Positions 47,307-59,210 of a stretch of DNA of 64,000 nt are shown here, in pieces. The notes under the pieces were generated by a model that was given only the letters and a program-made list of their open reading frames with translations, made no database searches and had not been told where the DNA came from. The position numbers and the translations under genes were made by a program. Each line of letters begins with the position of its first letter. Position 1 is the stretch's first letter. The DNA is from Cenococcum geophilum 1.58 (lineage: Eukaryota > Ascomycota > Dothideomycetes > Gloniales > Gloniaceae): NCBI GenBank assembly GCA_001692895.1, contig KV748180.1, forward strand, positions 2,846,195 through 2,910,194. The letters run 5' to 3'.

Positions 47307-47436
47307 TCTAGCTCTAGCAACGGTCGTCTAGTTCTAGTAATAGTCGTCTAGTTTTAGCGACGATTGTTTAGTTCTGGCAACGATTGTCTAGCGGTAGCGA
47401 CAGTTATCTAGTTCTAGTAATAGTCCTCTACTAGCT
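47307..47436. repeat. 20-bp tandem array, regular period
   Basis: Units starting TCTAGTTCTAG recur at 47307, 47327, 47347, 47367, 47387, 47407 and 47427, an exact 20-bp period. The units vary in the second half (CAACGGTCG, TAATAGTCG, CGACGATTG). Inside the insertion at 46809-47893. Confidence 0.8.
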
Positions 47437-48120
47437 ACCGTTTTAATACTTCCCTAAGCAAAAAGGATATAAAAAAGGAAGGGTAAAAAAGGGCAAAGGT
47501 ATATATAGAGACTATTGGAAATATAGCGGGGACCTAATATAGAGCTTTATATAGAGCTTTATATAAGGCTTTATATAGAGCCTTTAAGTAACAAAACTAT
47601 ATAAGATTGTATAAGATTATATATAACAGTTAAATATATTATAAGCTAGTATACTATAGGCTAAGAAAACAGTAAAAGTTAATTTAGGTAATTGGCATAT
47701 AACTTAAAAATAATATATTATATTACCTAAATTACATATTAAGGAATATATAGTTAACTTTTAAAGTTATTAAATTGGCTAACTACGTATTATTTAACCT
47801 TTAAATATATTAAGTTGGTTAATTGTGTATTAATACGCGAAACGCGCTAAATAAAGTCTACTTAAATCTTAGCCTGCGAATATTTCCCCAATAATATATT
47901 ATTAGCAGTAGTTAAAAGGATAGGACTACTATATAGGTAGAAAAGGCACCTATATCCGTTAGTTATAATTCTAGAAAATCTAATAGCCTATAGAGAAGGT
48001 ATTATTAACCTTAAAATAGGACCTATTTAGATAACTATTAAAGGGAGACTAATTAAAATGTCTTTTAATATCCTACTATTAGGACGAGATAAGGCAGTAC
48101 TAGAAATACTTTAGTTATAG

Positions 48121-48539
48121 TATTACGGACGCTTTAAGTACAATGTTATAACTACTAGGAGAGGAGTTAGAAGAAGCTAGTTGGTTAATATAGGTATAGT
48201 CTAGGATGGAACCGGTTAAGCTATATAACGAGGAATAGTAGCTAAGGTTATATAATATGCTATATATTAAACAAGAGGAACGGGAGGAACTTACGTACCT
48301 TATGTACCACGCGTATATTATATATAAGGAGGATTTCTTAGAAGTACGGTTGTGTATTTAAAGGACTATAGTCCCTACTTAGATAGTTCTCTCCTTATAG
48401 TAAATCTTAAAATATAATTAGAGTTAATCTATTAGGCAACTACTCCACTAATTATTATTACGTTATTAACTTCTTATTTACCTATATACCCGGCCTATTA
48501 ATAAGTCTACTATAGTTCCTACTACAAGGCTTCGTTATA
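48121..48539 (+). repeat. 5' LTR of Ty3 copy B
   Basis: 419 bp, TATTACGGACGC ... TTCGTTATA, the plus-strand orientation of the family LTR; equals the complement of those at 35502-36311 and 58791-59210. It lies directly against the broken end of copy A, so B inserted into A. Confidence 0.85.
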
Positions 48540-51500
48540 TATTTACTACTAAGGTTACAGTATTAATAAAGTTAAATAATATGCCACTAAAAGTAGTAGC
48601 TACAATAGCGTTAACGGCAGCGACTACCTTAGGATTAGGTAATGATACTAGTATAGTAAACACTAACTCTTAGCTAGTTACCGTTAGATAGCTATAGGAA
48701 ATAGTTAATTAATTAATAGATAATAATAGGATATTTATTATTATTGATTCTTATTTAAAGTCCGATGCGGTCCTCTTCTGAGTCCATGCAGACTATATAT
48801 TGCCGTTGAGTTTTAGGTACAAAAAACCTCCAAGGGAGACGTAAGAGGTAATACAGCATGAACCCCTCCAGGTAGCATGCCCGTACTACGTCAACGGGAG
48901 GAAAAATACCGTTAGGTCACCGTTCTGGGACGTGGTCCCTAATTGCCTATCTTGCCCTGTCTACCTTTCGTACCATGCTTCCATTTAAGTTTATAAATAC
49001 CGTAAAGTTAAGTTGTCCTACCCTTGCTCCTTCTTACTGCCCTGTACGTGTATCTCGCCTATAGTCCTCCTGCTCCTCCTACCGCCCCATCCTTATATAT
49101 CCCTTATTCCTTTCTATCTTCCTACTCTAGGCCTCTACCTAGCTTCCTAGTGGCTTCGTCCCTAGTTGGACGGGTTACATACCTTCTGCGGTTAAGGCCC
49201 AAAGATCGCTGGGTGGATTAAGGTGTAAAGGGGTAGAGGCGAGTGGAAGAGGCTCAGGCCTTCCGCCTGCGAGGTACGGTTTAGCTGCGTATAGGTGCCG
49301 TACGGTATGTATACTGTTATACCGCATAAGAAAAAGAGGGTCGCTGCCGTATATAAATGCCGTGGTTCGAGTGTGCTCGACGTGTACGTGAAATCGTGGT
49401 AGTCGTGTTCGTAGCCCTCCGCTGGGGCTCACCCTCCCAGCAGGAAAAAAAATTTCGCACCACCACCACGACGTCGCAGCGCCGACGCTGCGCTGTCGTA
49501 CGAACGTCTCTGCGTTGGCTCTGCTGAATCCGAAGACCAGCAGGTTCGTAGCCGTCACCTCGTACAGGTGCAGAGTCCGGTTTCAACGGCCATAATAGGA
49601 TATTTAAAGAAAGAATTAATGGGATTGGAGTAGCTAAGGTTAAGTTACCCTTAATTAAGCGATTCTTAGGGTAGAAGTTAAAACTTAAAGGATTCCTTAT
49701 ATAAATGCACTTTAAGGTTATATAGGAAGAAGTTAAACTAGGAACGCCTATAGATTAAGTCGCTTATATAGGATTATTCTTAATAGGAAGAGTACTTAAG
49801 TGGTTTAAGCCTTACCTTATAGAGGTATAGGAGTATAGTATAACAACCACTAACTAGGAGGTACGATATATATTCTTAAGTTAGAACGGGTTTATAAAAT
49901 GCTTAACGCAGATAATTAGGGACCTAAAGGCAACTATAACGGTAGAATAAAAACTTTAAAACCTAGTATAAAGAACTTTAGCAATTAAATATATAATATA
50001 GTTTTAAATATTAGTAATATAAGTTAAATGGAATAATAAGGCGCTTATAGCATAGTATAAATAGGGACTTATAGTAAAAGTCTAAGATATAATTATCCTA
50101 ATAGAAGATACGGATACTCTTAAGGATTTAATTAATTAAGTAATTAAGATTAATAATAGGATCTACCAAAGAGAGTAGACTAAGAAGGGTTAGGATAGGG
50201 TTTTATAGTTATATAAGGCGCAAGGCATATAATAATAAAGTTAAAGTTAGAAACTATAGTATGGCGTAGAGCTAATAGACCTAAGTAGTATTAAAGAAAA
50301 TAGAAAATGGAATAAACAACTATAGAAACCTAGAGGATAAGAATTAAGTAATTAAAGGTCTAAGGAGCAGAGGCTAAATTAAGGATCTTAATAGTAGAAG
50401 ACGTTTAGGCGGACTTTATAGTAAGAAAAATGGTTTAAAGAAGGAGTTTATATAAATTACGGAAAATAGGGTTATTATATTAAAGACTATAGAAGTAGTT
50501 AGAGTTACTACGTAGTAAAAGGAATGAGACTAGTAGAAGATATATATATATAAAGGGATAATAGTATACTGCGAGGAACAAAAGAATGTTTAACTAAAAG
50601 CTTTACGTTTTGTTATAATAACATATACTAAATTTATAAGGACGCTAAGTATGGCGTAAGCTATTAGCTATAGGAGCTAAAATTATTAAAGTTTAAAGGA
50701 ACTAACAAACTAGTTTATAGATTGGATATTAAGGACGATAAGTAAAATATAAGTAAAATATTTAGTAATAATAAGGTAATAAAGGCAGCTTACTAGGAGT
50801 ATATAGATTTTAGAGATATTATATAAGAGGTAAAGAATAATTCTACTATAAAATAGGGAATATTAGTAGGGATTAAGACCCCACTAGATATAATATCTAT
50901 CGCTTTATAAGACGTAAGAGAAGTAGGATAGCGAACTACTTTAGTACTTAATAAAGGCAAAAGGCTATAAGCTTAAGATTCTTAAGATAGGATATAGGAC
51001 GCTTAAGGTTTCTAAGACGGGATAAGATAAGCTTAAGGACCTATAATAGACGATAACCAATAGAGCAAAGTAATAACTTAGTTTAGTAATATATAAATAA
51101 GCTTAGGACGAAGTTTCCTAAAGGTATAAGACTATTAAGACAAGATAAGTAAGATTTAAGACTCTTAAAACGAGATAAGAATACTAAAGAAGCCTAGTTA
51201 GACTAAGGCTAGAGCTAAGCTTAAGACAGAAGCAAGCTTAGGATTAAGAATTCTATAGGACTAAGATTTTTAGATATAAATAAAGACTATTAAATAAACT
51301 AAGATTAAGAAGTAAGAAGACTTTAAGGATCTACTTATAAGGCGAAAACCAAAAGAAACTAAAGAGGAATTTAGATAGAGAATCCTTATATAGTAAGAAC
51401 AAAAACTAGATTAAAGGACTAGTATACTAGGTTGTATAAGGGATAGAGCACCTATATAAAGAATTACTAATAGGCCTAGGGCAGGTATGCTAAGAGCTAA

Positions 51501-54265
51501 GTGGCTTACTAAACTAGAAAATAAAGAGGATTTAGGAATTCTAACTAGGTTTAAGGAATAATATATAAAAGGCTATTATAATATAGTAATAAAAAGATAC
51601 TTCCTTACGGATAAGCCGTATATACTCTAATAGCTGTACTAAAAGTGATATAGGTAATAATATAACGATAAGTAAGAAGATTTCTATATATAGTTGGATG
51701 AAAGAGTTATCTAGGACTACCCTATTATAGAGAAGGCTATAACTTATATTAAGAGAGCCTTAATTATAACATTAAAGGATCTAAAGGAATAATTAGAGGA
51801 CTAAAGAAGTAAGAAATATATCTTAGTACTTATAAACAAAGTTATAACATTTAGATTAACACGGTAGAGGTTTAAACTTAAAGATAAAAATAAGTTAAGA
51901 GTTAACCTAAAGCACCTAGTATATTATATATTGGCATAGATTATATATAGATAATATATACAAAATATATAAAAACCTAAAAGAGAAAAATCGGAAGTAC
52001 CCTATAAGGATATATTAGGCGCCAGATAAGTAATAGTATAAAAATATTAAGTATATGCATAGATGGCATCTAGTAGAAGTTTAGGAGTTAGGAGACTTAA
52101 TACTTTAACTAAAAAGATTTCTTATAGAAGAATAGTTAGATAGATAATAGTAGTAGGAATACCTAGAGAATACGTGTCTATAGTATATAGAGGACAAAAA
52201 GCGAACTAGGTATTAGCTAAAGAGTAAGCTAAGTATATAAGGATTAAACAGCTAATAGTTAGGAAAAGTAAAGGCCTATGGGACTAAAGGGAACTAGTAG
52301 TAAAGCCTTAGACCTTTAAAGGAATTTAAGGACAATACCTAAATTTATAAGTTAATTAGTAAAATTAGCAGTTTAAAGTACTAATAGATAGTAAAGTAAT
52401 GCGGAACTATATCTTACTAGTAGTAGTAAAAAAAATAAGATTACCTTATAGATAGAAGGAATAACCTTATTTATTAGTTATAATTTTAGGAGATCTAATA
52501 GCCTATAGAGGAGGTATTATTAACCTTAAAATAGGACCTATTTAAATAACTATTAAAGGGAGACAAGTTAAGATGTCTTTTAATATCCTACAATTGGGAT
52601 AGGATAAGGTAGTATTAGGCATACCTTGATTACAGGAATATAATTTAAAGATTAATTAAATTATAGGGTAGGTCGATATTAGAGATATATAATAACATAA
52701 AATATAATAATAGACTAAGTTAGTATAGTATTAAATCGGAGTAATATATAAAGAGACTAAGCGAGGCTTAAGTTATATACTAAAAAGATACTATAAGTGT
52801 GGCAAGAAACTATAGAGCCTAAAAAGTAAAAAGCTGGCAGATTATATAGTATAGGACTATAAAATAGAGTTAGAACTAGGAATAAGTCTAAAATTCTTTT
52901 TAACCTATAAGCTTACCTAAGAGGAGTTAAGAGCACTTAAAGAGATTACCTAAGAGAACTTATAAAAGGGATATATTAGACTATTATAGTTATTAGTAGG
53001 ATATCTAGTATTGTTCGTACTAAAGAAGAACGGAAAACTTAGGCTATATATTAACTATAGATAGTTAACATTACTTAAAAGAATAGGTATTCTTTACCCT
53101 TAATTAGCGAAATTTAGAATTAGATAGATAATGCGTAAATCTTTATAAAGATAGATCTAAGATAGGCGTACTATTACATTAGAATTAAGAAAGGCAATAA
53201 ATAGAAAGCAGCCTTTAGGTTAAAAGAAGGACTATATAAACTATTAGTAATGCAGTTTAGGTTAATAAATACACTAGTAACGTTTTAAAAACAAATTAAT
53301 AGTGTATTAGGAGAACACCTTAATAAGTTTATTATAGTATACCTTAACGATATTATTATCTACTTAATAACTAAGGAAGAGTATAAAGAACACATTAAAT
53401 AGGTCTTAAAGAGACTATAAAAAGAACAGATACTAGTAGTAATTAAAAAATATAAGTTCTTTATTAGGAAGACCGATTTTATTAAATTTATTATTAAACT
53501 AGGTTATATTAGTATAGACCTAAAGAAGATTAAAGCTATAGTAAGTTAGTAAGAACTAGAGAATATAACGCAGTTAAGGTTATTTTTAGGGGGTTGCAAC
53601 TACTATAGAAGGTTTATAGCATAGTAGTTAAAGAATATTAAACCATTTACTAGGCTTACTAAAAAGGAGGAACTATAGATATAGGGAAATAAATAAAAGA
53701 AGTTATTTAAGGAACTTAAGGAGTTATTTATCTAAGAACTAATTTTTAAAATCTATTAACTAATATTAGAAGCGGTTATAGAAACGGATATATTAGACTT
53801 TATATTAGGAGTATACTTACTATAGAAATATTATAATATATAGCACCTAATAATATACTATAGTTAAAAGATAACACTACTAGAACTAAACTATAACATC
53901 TATAATAAGGAGGTATTAGGTATAATTATAGTATTTAAAGAATAGGAAAACTATTTATAATTAAGATAGATTATAAAAACCTAGTGGAGTTCCTAATAAT
54001 AAAAGAACTTAATTATAGATAGGTTAGATAGGTAGAGATACTTATAGAATACTATTTTATAATTTAGTATACTAAAGGAATAGAAAATATAAGGGTAAAC
54101 TGTTACGGAAGTAGGTATAAGCTAGAATACAATATACTAAACGGCGTAGTAATTAAAGAAGGCTATGTACGCGTAATTATATATAATTAATATAAAGACA
54201 TTTAGATATAGAAACAGAATAGGTTAGGTATAGGTATAAATAAGGATTATAAAAAAACGTGTATA
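48540..54265 (+). pseudogene. Ty3/gypsy copy B, gag-pol relic
   Basis: Gag starts near 48580 (MPLKVVATIALTAATTLGLG) and is broken by the retroposon at 48738-49591. It goes on through a CCHC-like remnant near 50460, protease (52.4-52.7 kb), reverse transcriptase with IFTKIDLR.AYYYIRI, LVMQFRLIN and IVYLNDIIIYL (about 53337-53355; first Asp of YLDD changed to Asn), and RNase H (53.7-54.1 kb). Similarity ends near 54260; integrase and 3' LTR are missing. Stops arise from CAA, CAG and TGG. The order agrees with the Ty3 superfamily, and C and F are the same family. Confidence 0.85.
48723..49606 (-). mobile_element. 854-bp retroposon with a 15-bp target duplication
   Basis: The insertion 48738-49591 is flanked by identical 15-mers ATAATAGGATATTTA (48723-48737, 49592-49606). 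Long duplications without inverted ends point to target-primed retroposition. On the minus strand the 3' end is A-rich, CAATAATAATAA. The 5' half (49160-49591) is GC-rich with intact CpG and holds two overlapping open frames of 127 and 89 codons on the minus strand with no domain I recognise. TATAAA lies at 48993 on the plus strand. It could be a SINE-like element, a truncated LINE or a processed host transcript; I favour none strongly. Confidence 0.65.
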
Positions 54266-54267
54266 GG

Positions 54268-54342
54268 TATTACGGGACGAATATAAGTATAGGTTAAATA
54301 TTAAAACACATAGGGACGTAAGAACGGGCAAGTCCCGTAATA
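54268..54342. repeat. 75-bp segment with perfect 11-bp inverted ends
   Basis: TATTACGGGAC (54268-54278) and GTCCCGTAATA (54332-54342) are perfect reverse complements. The segment lies at the junction between copy B and element G. It might be a truncated LTR end or a very small foldback element. Confidence 0.5.
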
Positions 54343-57300
54343 GTACTCTTTTTTTACTTCTAAGCTTTTATAAGGCGTGTCGTGTTGTATATATTAAAAA
54401 AAACCTATTATAGGATTTTTTTTTATTAGCCCTTCTTCTCCCTTTTATATTCTCTACTATATAGGCTTTGCTAGTTCGGTCCTTCTTGCTTAATTATTAG
54501 GCTACTAACTTGTTAGGCCTAAAGTATAGCTTAGCTTCTATCGCCAGCTATATTTCTATTCTTGCTGCTTAAAAACGCGTTACTAAAGCTTATATAGTCC
54601 CTTTCTTACTTCTAGTAGCTCTACGGTCTTTCTTTATATATTTATATATGGTCCCTTTTTACTAGGTCTTACCTTAAGGCTAATAGGGCCCCCCCTATTT
54701 TTTCCTTTCCCCCCCTTTATAGGGGGTGTATCGTATAGCGTATATAGGGGTAGGTGGGAGGGAAAAACGGATATTGGATTACGGTATAGTGTTATATTGT
54801 CTTAGCAGGTTCTTATTAATATAGTATAGTATTTATAATCGTAGGCAGGTACTTATTTATAGCAGTACAGTACTAGTGTAGGTTTTATAAGTATATCGGC
54901 ATGGGATTTTATTACATTTGGATAGCAGTATAGTACTAGCAGCTAGGTTTAGCTATATACCCGTTAAATCCGCCGCTAACCTATACTTTAGCCTTGCGCG
55001 TTATCTATATAGTATATATAGAATAGTATAAGTTATTAGTATAGGTTATTACTAGCGGGTTACTAGTAGGTTATAGACCCTAGTTAAATGGACCCCGGTT
55101 ATAAATAGGCCTATTTTCTAATATATAAATAATCTACTTAGCTAGCATAGAGTAACAGATTAGGTCTAAAAAGGGTGCTTTTTAAATTAAGCTTTGTTGC
55201 TAATATACACTATAGCCTTACCTATAAGTTGCCTATAAATTACTAGTATCGCTAGGTTGCGTTAGAGTATATCTTATATAGGATATTAATAAATTAAAAC
55301 TTCACCCTATATATACACCGCAGTTCTTACAGCAATTATTACTTATTTTTTAATTCCTTAGGACGTCCTCTGCTCTACTTTAATATAGGTTATATTTTAA
55401 TAGTGGCGCTTACTTTTCGCCTACGCTTTAACTATAAGGCTAGGGTGTTCCGCTTATAGTACTCGTTTAGTAATTATTAACAATTTTTAAGTTTTATCTC
55501 GTATTTCTATTTATTATACTTATTTAGCTATCCTAGCAATTTAATAAGGTACTATAGTTGTTTAGCAGAATCCTAGTAGGCGATAATTACTTCTACTTCC
55601 TAGCTACCTTTCTTAAGCTCTTTTACTACTGGGGGTTAAAACCTAGGGCATAACCTATAAGGCTTTAGTAAGGAGATATAAAAGACTAGGTGGAGCCGTA
55701 CTATAGTAAGTAGAAGCTCTAGCTTATATACTTACTACCCTACGCGCTTTAGGATCTAAAACGGTCTTATAAACTTACTATTAAGCTTCTTATAAGGACG
55801 TTTTATACGGATATTCTTAGAAAAGAGTAGGGCTCGTTTACTAACGGCGAAATACTTGGCCAGATGGTAACAATTATAGTATTTTACCTAAAGCTTTTAG
55901 GTATATATTATCGACGCCACCACTACCTTATATATAAGGCGTAGGCGTTATAAATACATCTTTATAAGTTAGATATTCGTTAACTTAAACCCCTCCCTAT
56001 CTTACTAGGCGTCTTAAATGCTGTCTAGGACTCTATTTAGGATGTTTAGTAACTAGCTATAGGCGAGCTTAATAAGGGAACGCTTCGTTATAGTATAGAC
56101 CTTAGAGTTATAGGTAAAGGCTGCTTCTTTAAGTAGGGAGGCCTAATTAGACTATTCCTAGTTTGTAAATATACATAGGTATACCTTAAGCTCCTAGTTT
56201 TAACACTCCGTCTAACTATCTATCTATAAATGGAATATAGTGCTAAGTTTATATTAAATGCAGAGATAGTAGTATATAGTGCTCTAGTACTCGCTTATAA
56301 ATACACTACCCCTATTAGAGATAATATTATATAGAGGCCCTATTTATATAAAGAATCTAAATAAGAGTTTTACGAGTTATATAGCATTAATTATCTTATA
56401 CACTAGATAGTAGCGTACTAGCTTTATAAAATGGTCTATAAGGATAAGGACGGAGTTATACTCTACGTTATTAGGAGTCTTAGACTCTAGGAGATCCGTA
56501 ATAAAGTTAAGTAAATAATACTATTAGGCTTAGGTAGGGACCTAGAGAGGCTGTAGCTTATTATAGGGTTTATAGCGACGTAATTTAAAGCGTTAGTAGG
56601 CATTATAATTATCTAGGTATTTACAAAGGTCCTAGGTAAGGCCGTTCTAAGTATACTTTTAAGCAATTACCTTAAAAGTACGGTTAAAACCATAGTGGCC
56701 GCCTATGGGATCGTCATAATTCCGCTTAAGGATCTCCTATTATAGTAGTATATAATTTGGCACCTAGACCTCATTATTTTACCTTAGAAGTCTTTAATTA
56801 TTAAGGGTATAGTCCTTATTACTAGTAGGAACTTATTTTTAGATTAACTAATTATATATAGAGCGTATAAAGGCGTCCCTTTTTTATACTCTATAAATAA
56901 AATTAATTAGTAACTTAGGGGGGTGTTCCGTAAACGCTATTTTAGCTAAGGTAGCTACTACTACCTCTTACTATAGTGTAAGACTTTACGTAAAGTTGGT
57001 GCTAGTAAAGTAATATATAATATATAGGTAACTTACTAGGTTATTACGGGGGATTATAGCTTAGGCTAAGGGGTCTTCCCTAGGGTTAAGCGCTATTAGG
57101 CCGGTTAAAGTAGTTTTAAAGAGAATAGTAGGACGCTCTAGTCCACCAGCGCTAAGTTTATAAGGGTTACTTATATACTACACGTATATTACTTACTAGT
57201 ATAGTGTAGTAATACTAGGGCCGCCCATAAGGCCTATAACCCGCAACTTTTGCTATAATATAAGCAGCATAGCATTAAAGAGTGTCCTTTTACTACTATC

Positions 57301-57595
57301 TTTAAAGCCTTTAGTATAACCCAGGCGCTAAAATAGTGTATTAGCGGGATTTGCTTTACCTAACTTATATTTAATCTTAAAATTAAACTTAACTAGTTCT
57401 TTAGCGTACTAGGCCTAGCGAGTAGATAAGCTCTTAGTAGTTATAAAGTGCCTAAGATTATTATAATCGCAGAGTATACGTGTTATATACGCGGCGTATT
57501 TAAGGTAATAGCGCCATATCTTAAAGTATTGCACTATAGCAAGCAGTTCTTTATTATGCGTATTATACTATACTTTTAGGCTAGTAAGCTTCTAA

Positions 57596-57846
57596 CTATT
57601 GTGGGAGGGTACGACCACTCTCAGATAGGAAAGTCACAGTGCTGTCTGTCTGTCTGTCGGTCGGTCGGTCGGTCGGTCGGTCGGTTGTCAGTCGTAATCA
57701 ATCAGTAGGAAAGCAGTCAGTAAGAAGAAAGGAAAGAATGTATTCCGGTAGGTCGTGATGGAGAGAAGGAGAGAAGCCGAAGGCTCAATATATACAGGAA
57801 AATGCCAAGGCACTAAGTAGTGGCCCATTTTACCCCACCACACTAT
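57596..57846. mobile_element. 243-bp solo LTR, nearly free of RIP
   Basis: Element 57600-57842, TGTGGGAGGG ... CCCCACCACA, ends inverted, flanked by CTAT on both sides (57596-57599, 57843-57846; a 5-bp ACTAT reading is possible if the last base is shared). It includes a CTGT/CGGT microsatellite (57643-57685) and a TATATA box near 57790. The sequence keeps CpG and CpA normally, while the host RNase H region is degraded, so it arrived after the main mutation phase or is too short to be recognised. Confidence 0.75.
57643..57685. repeat. Tetranucleotide microsatellite
   Basis: Four CTGT units followed by seven CGGT units, inside the solo LTR at 57600-57842. The step from CTGT to CGGT is a single T-to-G or G-to-T change spread along the run. 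Confidence 0.85.
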
Positions 57847-58790
57847 AATAAGTAATTAGGTCCTAGTAGAGTTAGTCTCCCTATCCTAAAGGCTGTAGAA
57901 GTATACCACTATATGCATAATCAGAAGCGTTAGTAATTACTATTAAGGGTAAATTTAGGTTAAAGTGACGAAGTAGTAAAGCCTATATAAATGTAGCGCG
58001 TAGCTTATAAAACGCCTACTAAGCATTATTAGGCCAGAACTGGGGTTAATACCATTTAGTAGGCCCTTTTAACTTGCGCTTTTACTCCTTCTCCCTATCT
58101 AACCTTAGGTTGCGATATACCTATATAAGATATACGTATAGGGAGTATACAATATCCAAATAGTTCTAGATAAATCGCCTATAAAAGTTAACAAAGCTAA
58201 GGAAGACCTAGATGTCCCTATAGGACTTAGGCTTGGCCATTCCTTAATAGTTTTTACGCGGTTAAGGTCTATTATAATACCCCTAGGGGTAATAATAAAG
58301 CTTAGGAACTTAATGTTCTTAATATAAAAGATGCATTTTAATAATTTAGTGTATAGGCCCTAAGCGCGGAGCTATTATAGTACCTACTTAACGTGCTTAA
58401 CGTGCTTATCCTCGTTATTTAAGTAGATAAGAATATTATCTAGGTAAACTATATAGATAGTATCTACTAGGGGTTTTAAAGCTTTATAAATATAGCTCTA
58501 AAACGTTATAGGGGTATTAGTAAGACTAAAGGGCATTACTAGGTACTTAAAGTAACTATAGCGTATCTTAAATACGGTCTTCTATTTATCTCCCTTTTTA
58601 ATATAAATTCTATTATATACATTATAAAGATCTAGCTTTGTAAATATCTTTATATAGCTAAGCCTATTAAAGAGTTTGCTAACTAGTGGTAGGGGGTACT
58701 AGTTCTTAATCGTAATCTTATTTAGGCGTCTATAGTTAATATATAGCCATATTATACCGTCTACTTTTAGTATAAAGAGGATAGGCGCTC

Positions 58791-59210
58791 TATAACGGAG
58801 CCTTGTAGTAGGAACTACGGTGGACTCGTTAATAGGCTAGGTATATAGGTATCGAATAAAGTTAATAACGTAATAATAACTGGTGGAGTGGTTGCCTAAT
58901 AGATTAACTCCAATTGTATTCTAAGAATTACTATAAGGAAGGAACTATCTAGGTAGGGACTAAAGGTCCTTAAATACACAACCGTACTCCTAAGAAAGTC
59001 GTTACTCTATCTGCTCTATCTGCTCTATTCACTCTATTATAGATCTCGCAGATTATATAGATTATATAGATTATATCACGTGACCCTATTTACTATTCCT
59101 CGTTATATGGTTCTATAGGTTTCATCCTAGACCGTACTTATATTAACTAACTAGCTTCTTCTAACTCTTCTCTAAGTAGTCGTAATATTGTACTTAAAGC
59201 GTTCGTAACA
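58791..59210 (-). repeat. 3' LTR of Ty3 element F
   Basis: 420 bp, TATAACGGAGCC ... GTTCGTAACA, same family and orientation as the LTRs of C. It differs in its middle (TCTGCTCTATCTGCTC and a GATTATATA repeat near 59050-59085). It inserted into element G. Confidence 0.85.

Larger units (their letters stand above)
46809..47893. mobile_element. 1.1-kb non-coding insertion in copy A
   Basis: Found by comparing copies A and B: the sequence around 52,420 in B is uninterrupted. The ends CATTGGCAAAATATT and AATATTTCCCCAATA form an imperfect inverted repeat. Matching A against B leaves a 2-bp duplication (AT or TA). The left 150 bp are CpG-rich and contain TTAGCGCAATTGGCGC, like a tRNA A-box. The middle carries two tandem arrays and the right end is AT-rich. 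There is no coding capacity. A non-autonomous DNA transposon is likely. Confidence 0.55.
37660..48120 (+). pseudogene. Ty3/gypsy copy A, gag and protease region, truncated
   Basis: Three pieces: 37660-39364, 45347-46808 and 47894-48120, colinear with copy B. Gag starts near 37698 (MLPKALVITPFIVVTTLGF). A zinc-knuckle-like stretch occurs near 38690-38720 (a single Cys-...-Gly-Tyr-Phe remnant). After Copia J the frame goes on to the retropepsin region near 48100. There it is cut by the LTR of copy B at a point equivalent to about 52630 in B. Reverse transcriptase and the 3' LTR are missing from the window. Confidence 0.75.
54343..58790 (-). pseudogene. Ty3/gypsy element G (second family), pol relic
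   Basis: Minus strand, cut on its 5' side by the LTR of F at 58790. Reverse transcriptase: KIFTKLDLYNVYNRIYIKKGD (about 58640-58600 and below) and IYIVYLDNILIYL (about 58430-58470, second Asp of YLDD changed to Asn). RNase H around 57.4-58.0 kb is interrupted by a solo LTR (57600-57842). Integrase at 56560-55900 reads NFITDLLESKTPNN and HFIKLVRYY, like the DFI.DLP.S....V..DRFTK motif. The 3' part (55440-54950) contains one copy of the ~92-bp unit of element I. No LTR of its own could be defined in 54343-54950, which holds T-rich and C-run DNA without a gene. Confidence 0.8.

Noticed and set aside
47307-47436. Regular 20-bp array that could be taken for CRISPR
   Set aside because: There are no unique spacers; units vary gradually as in a minisatellite, and the host is a eukaryote.
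49024-49558. Overlapping open frames in the retroposon as a new host gene
   Set aside because: Flanked by a 15-bp target duplication inside a dead Ty3 element, with no introns or recognisable domain; treated as part of an inserted sequence.
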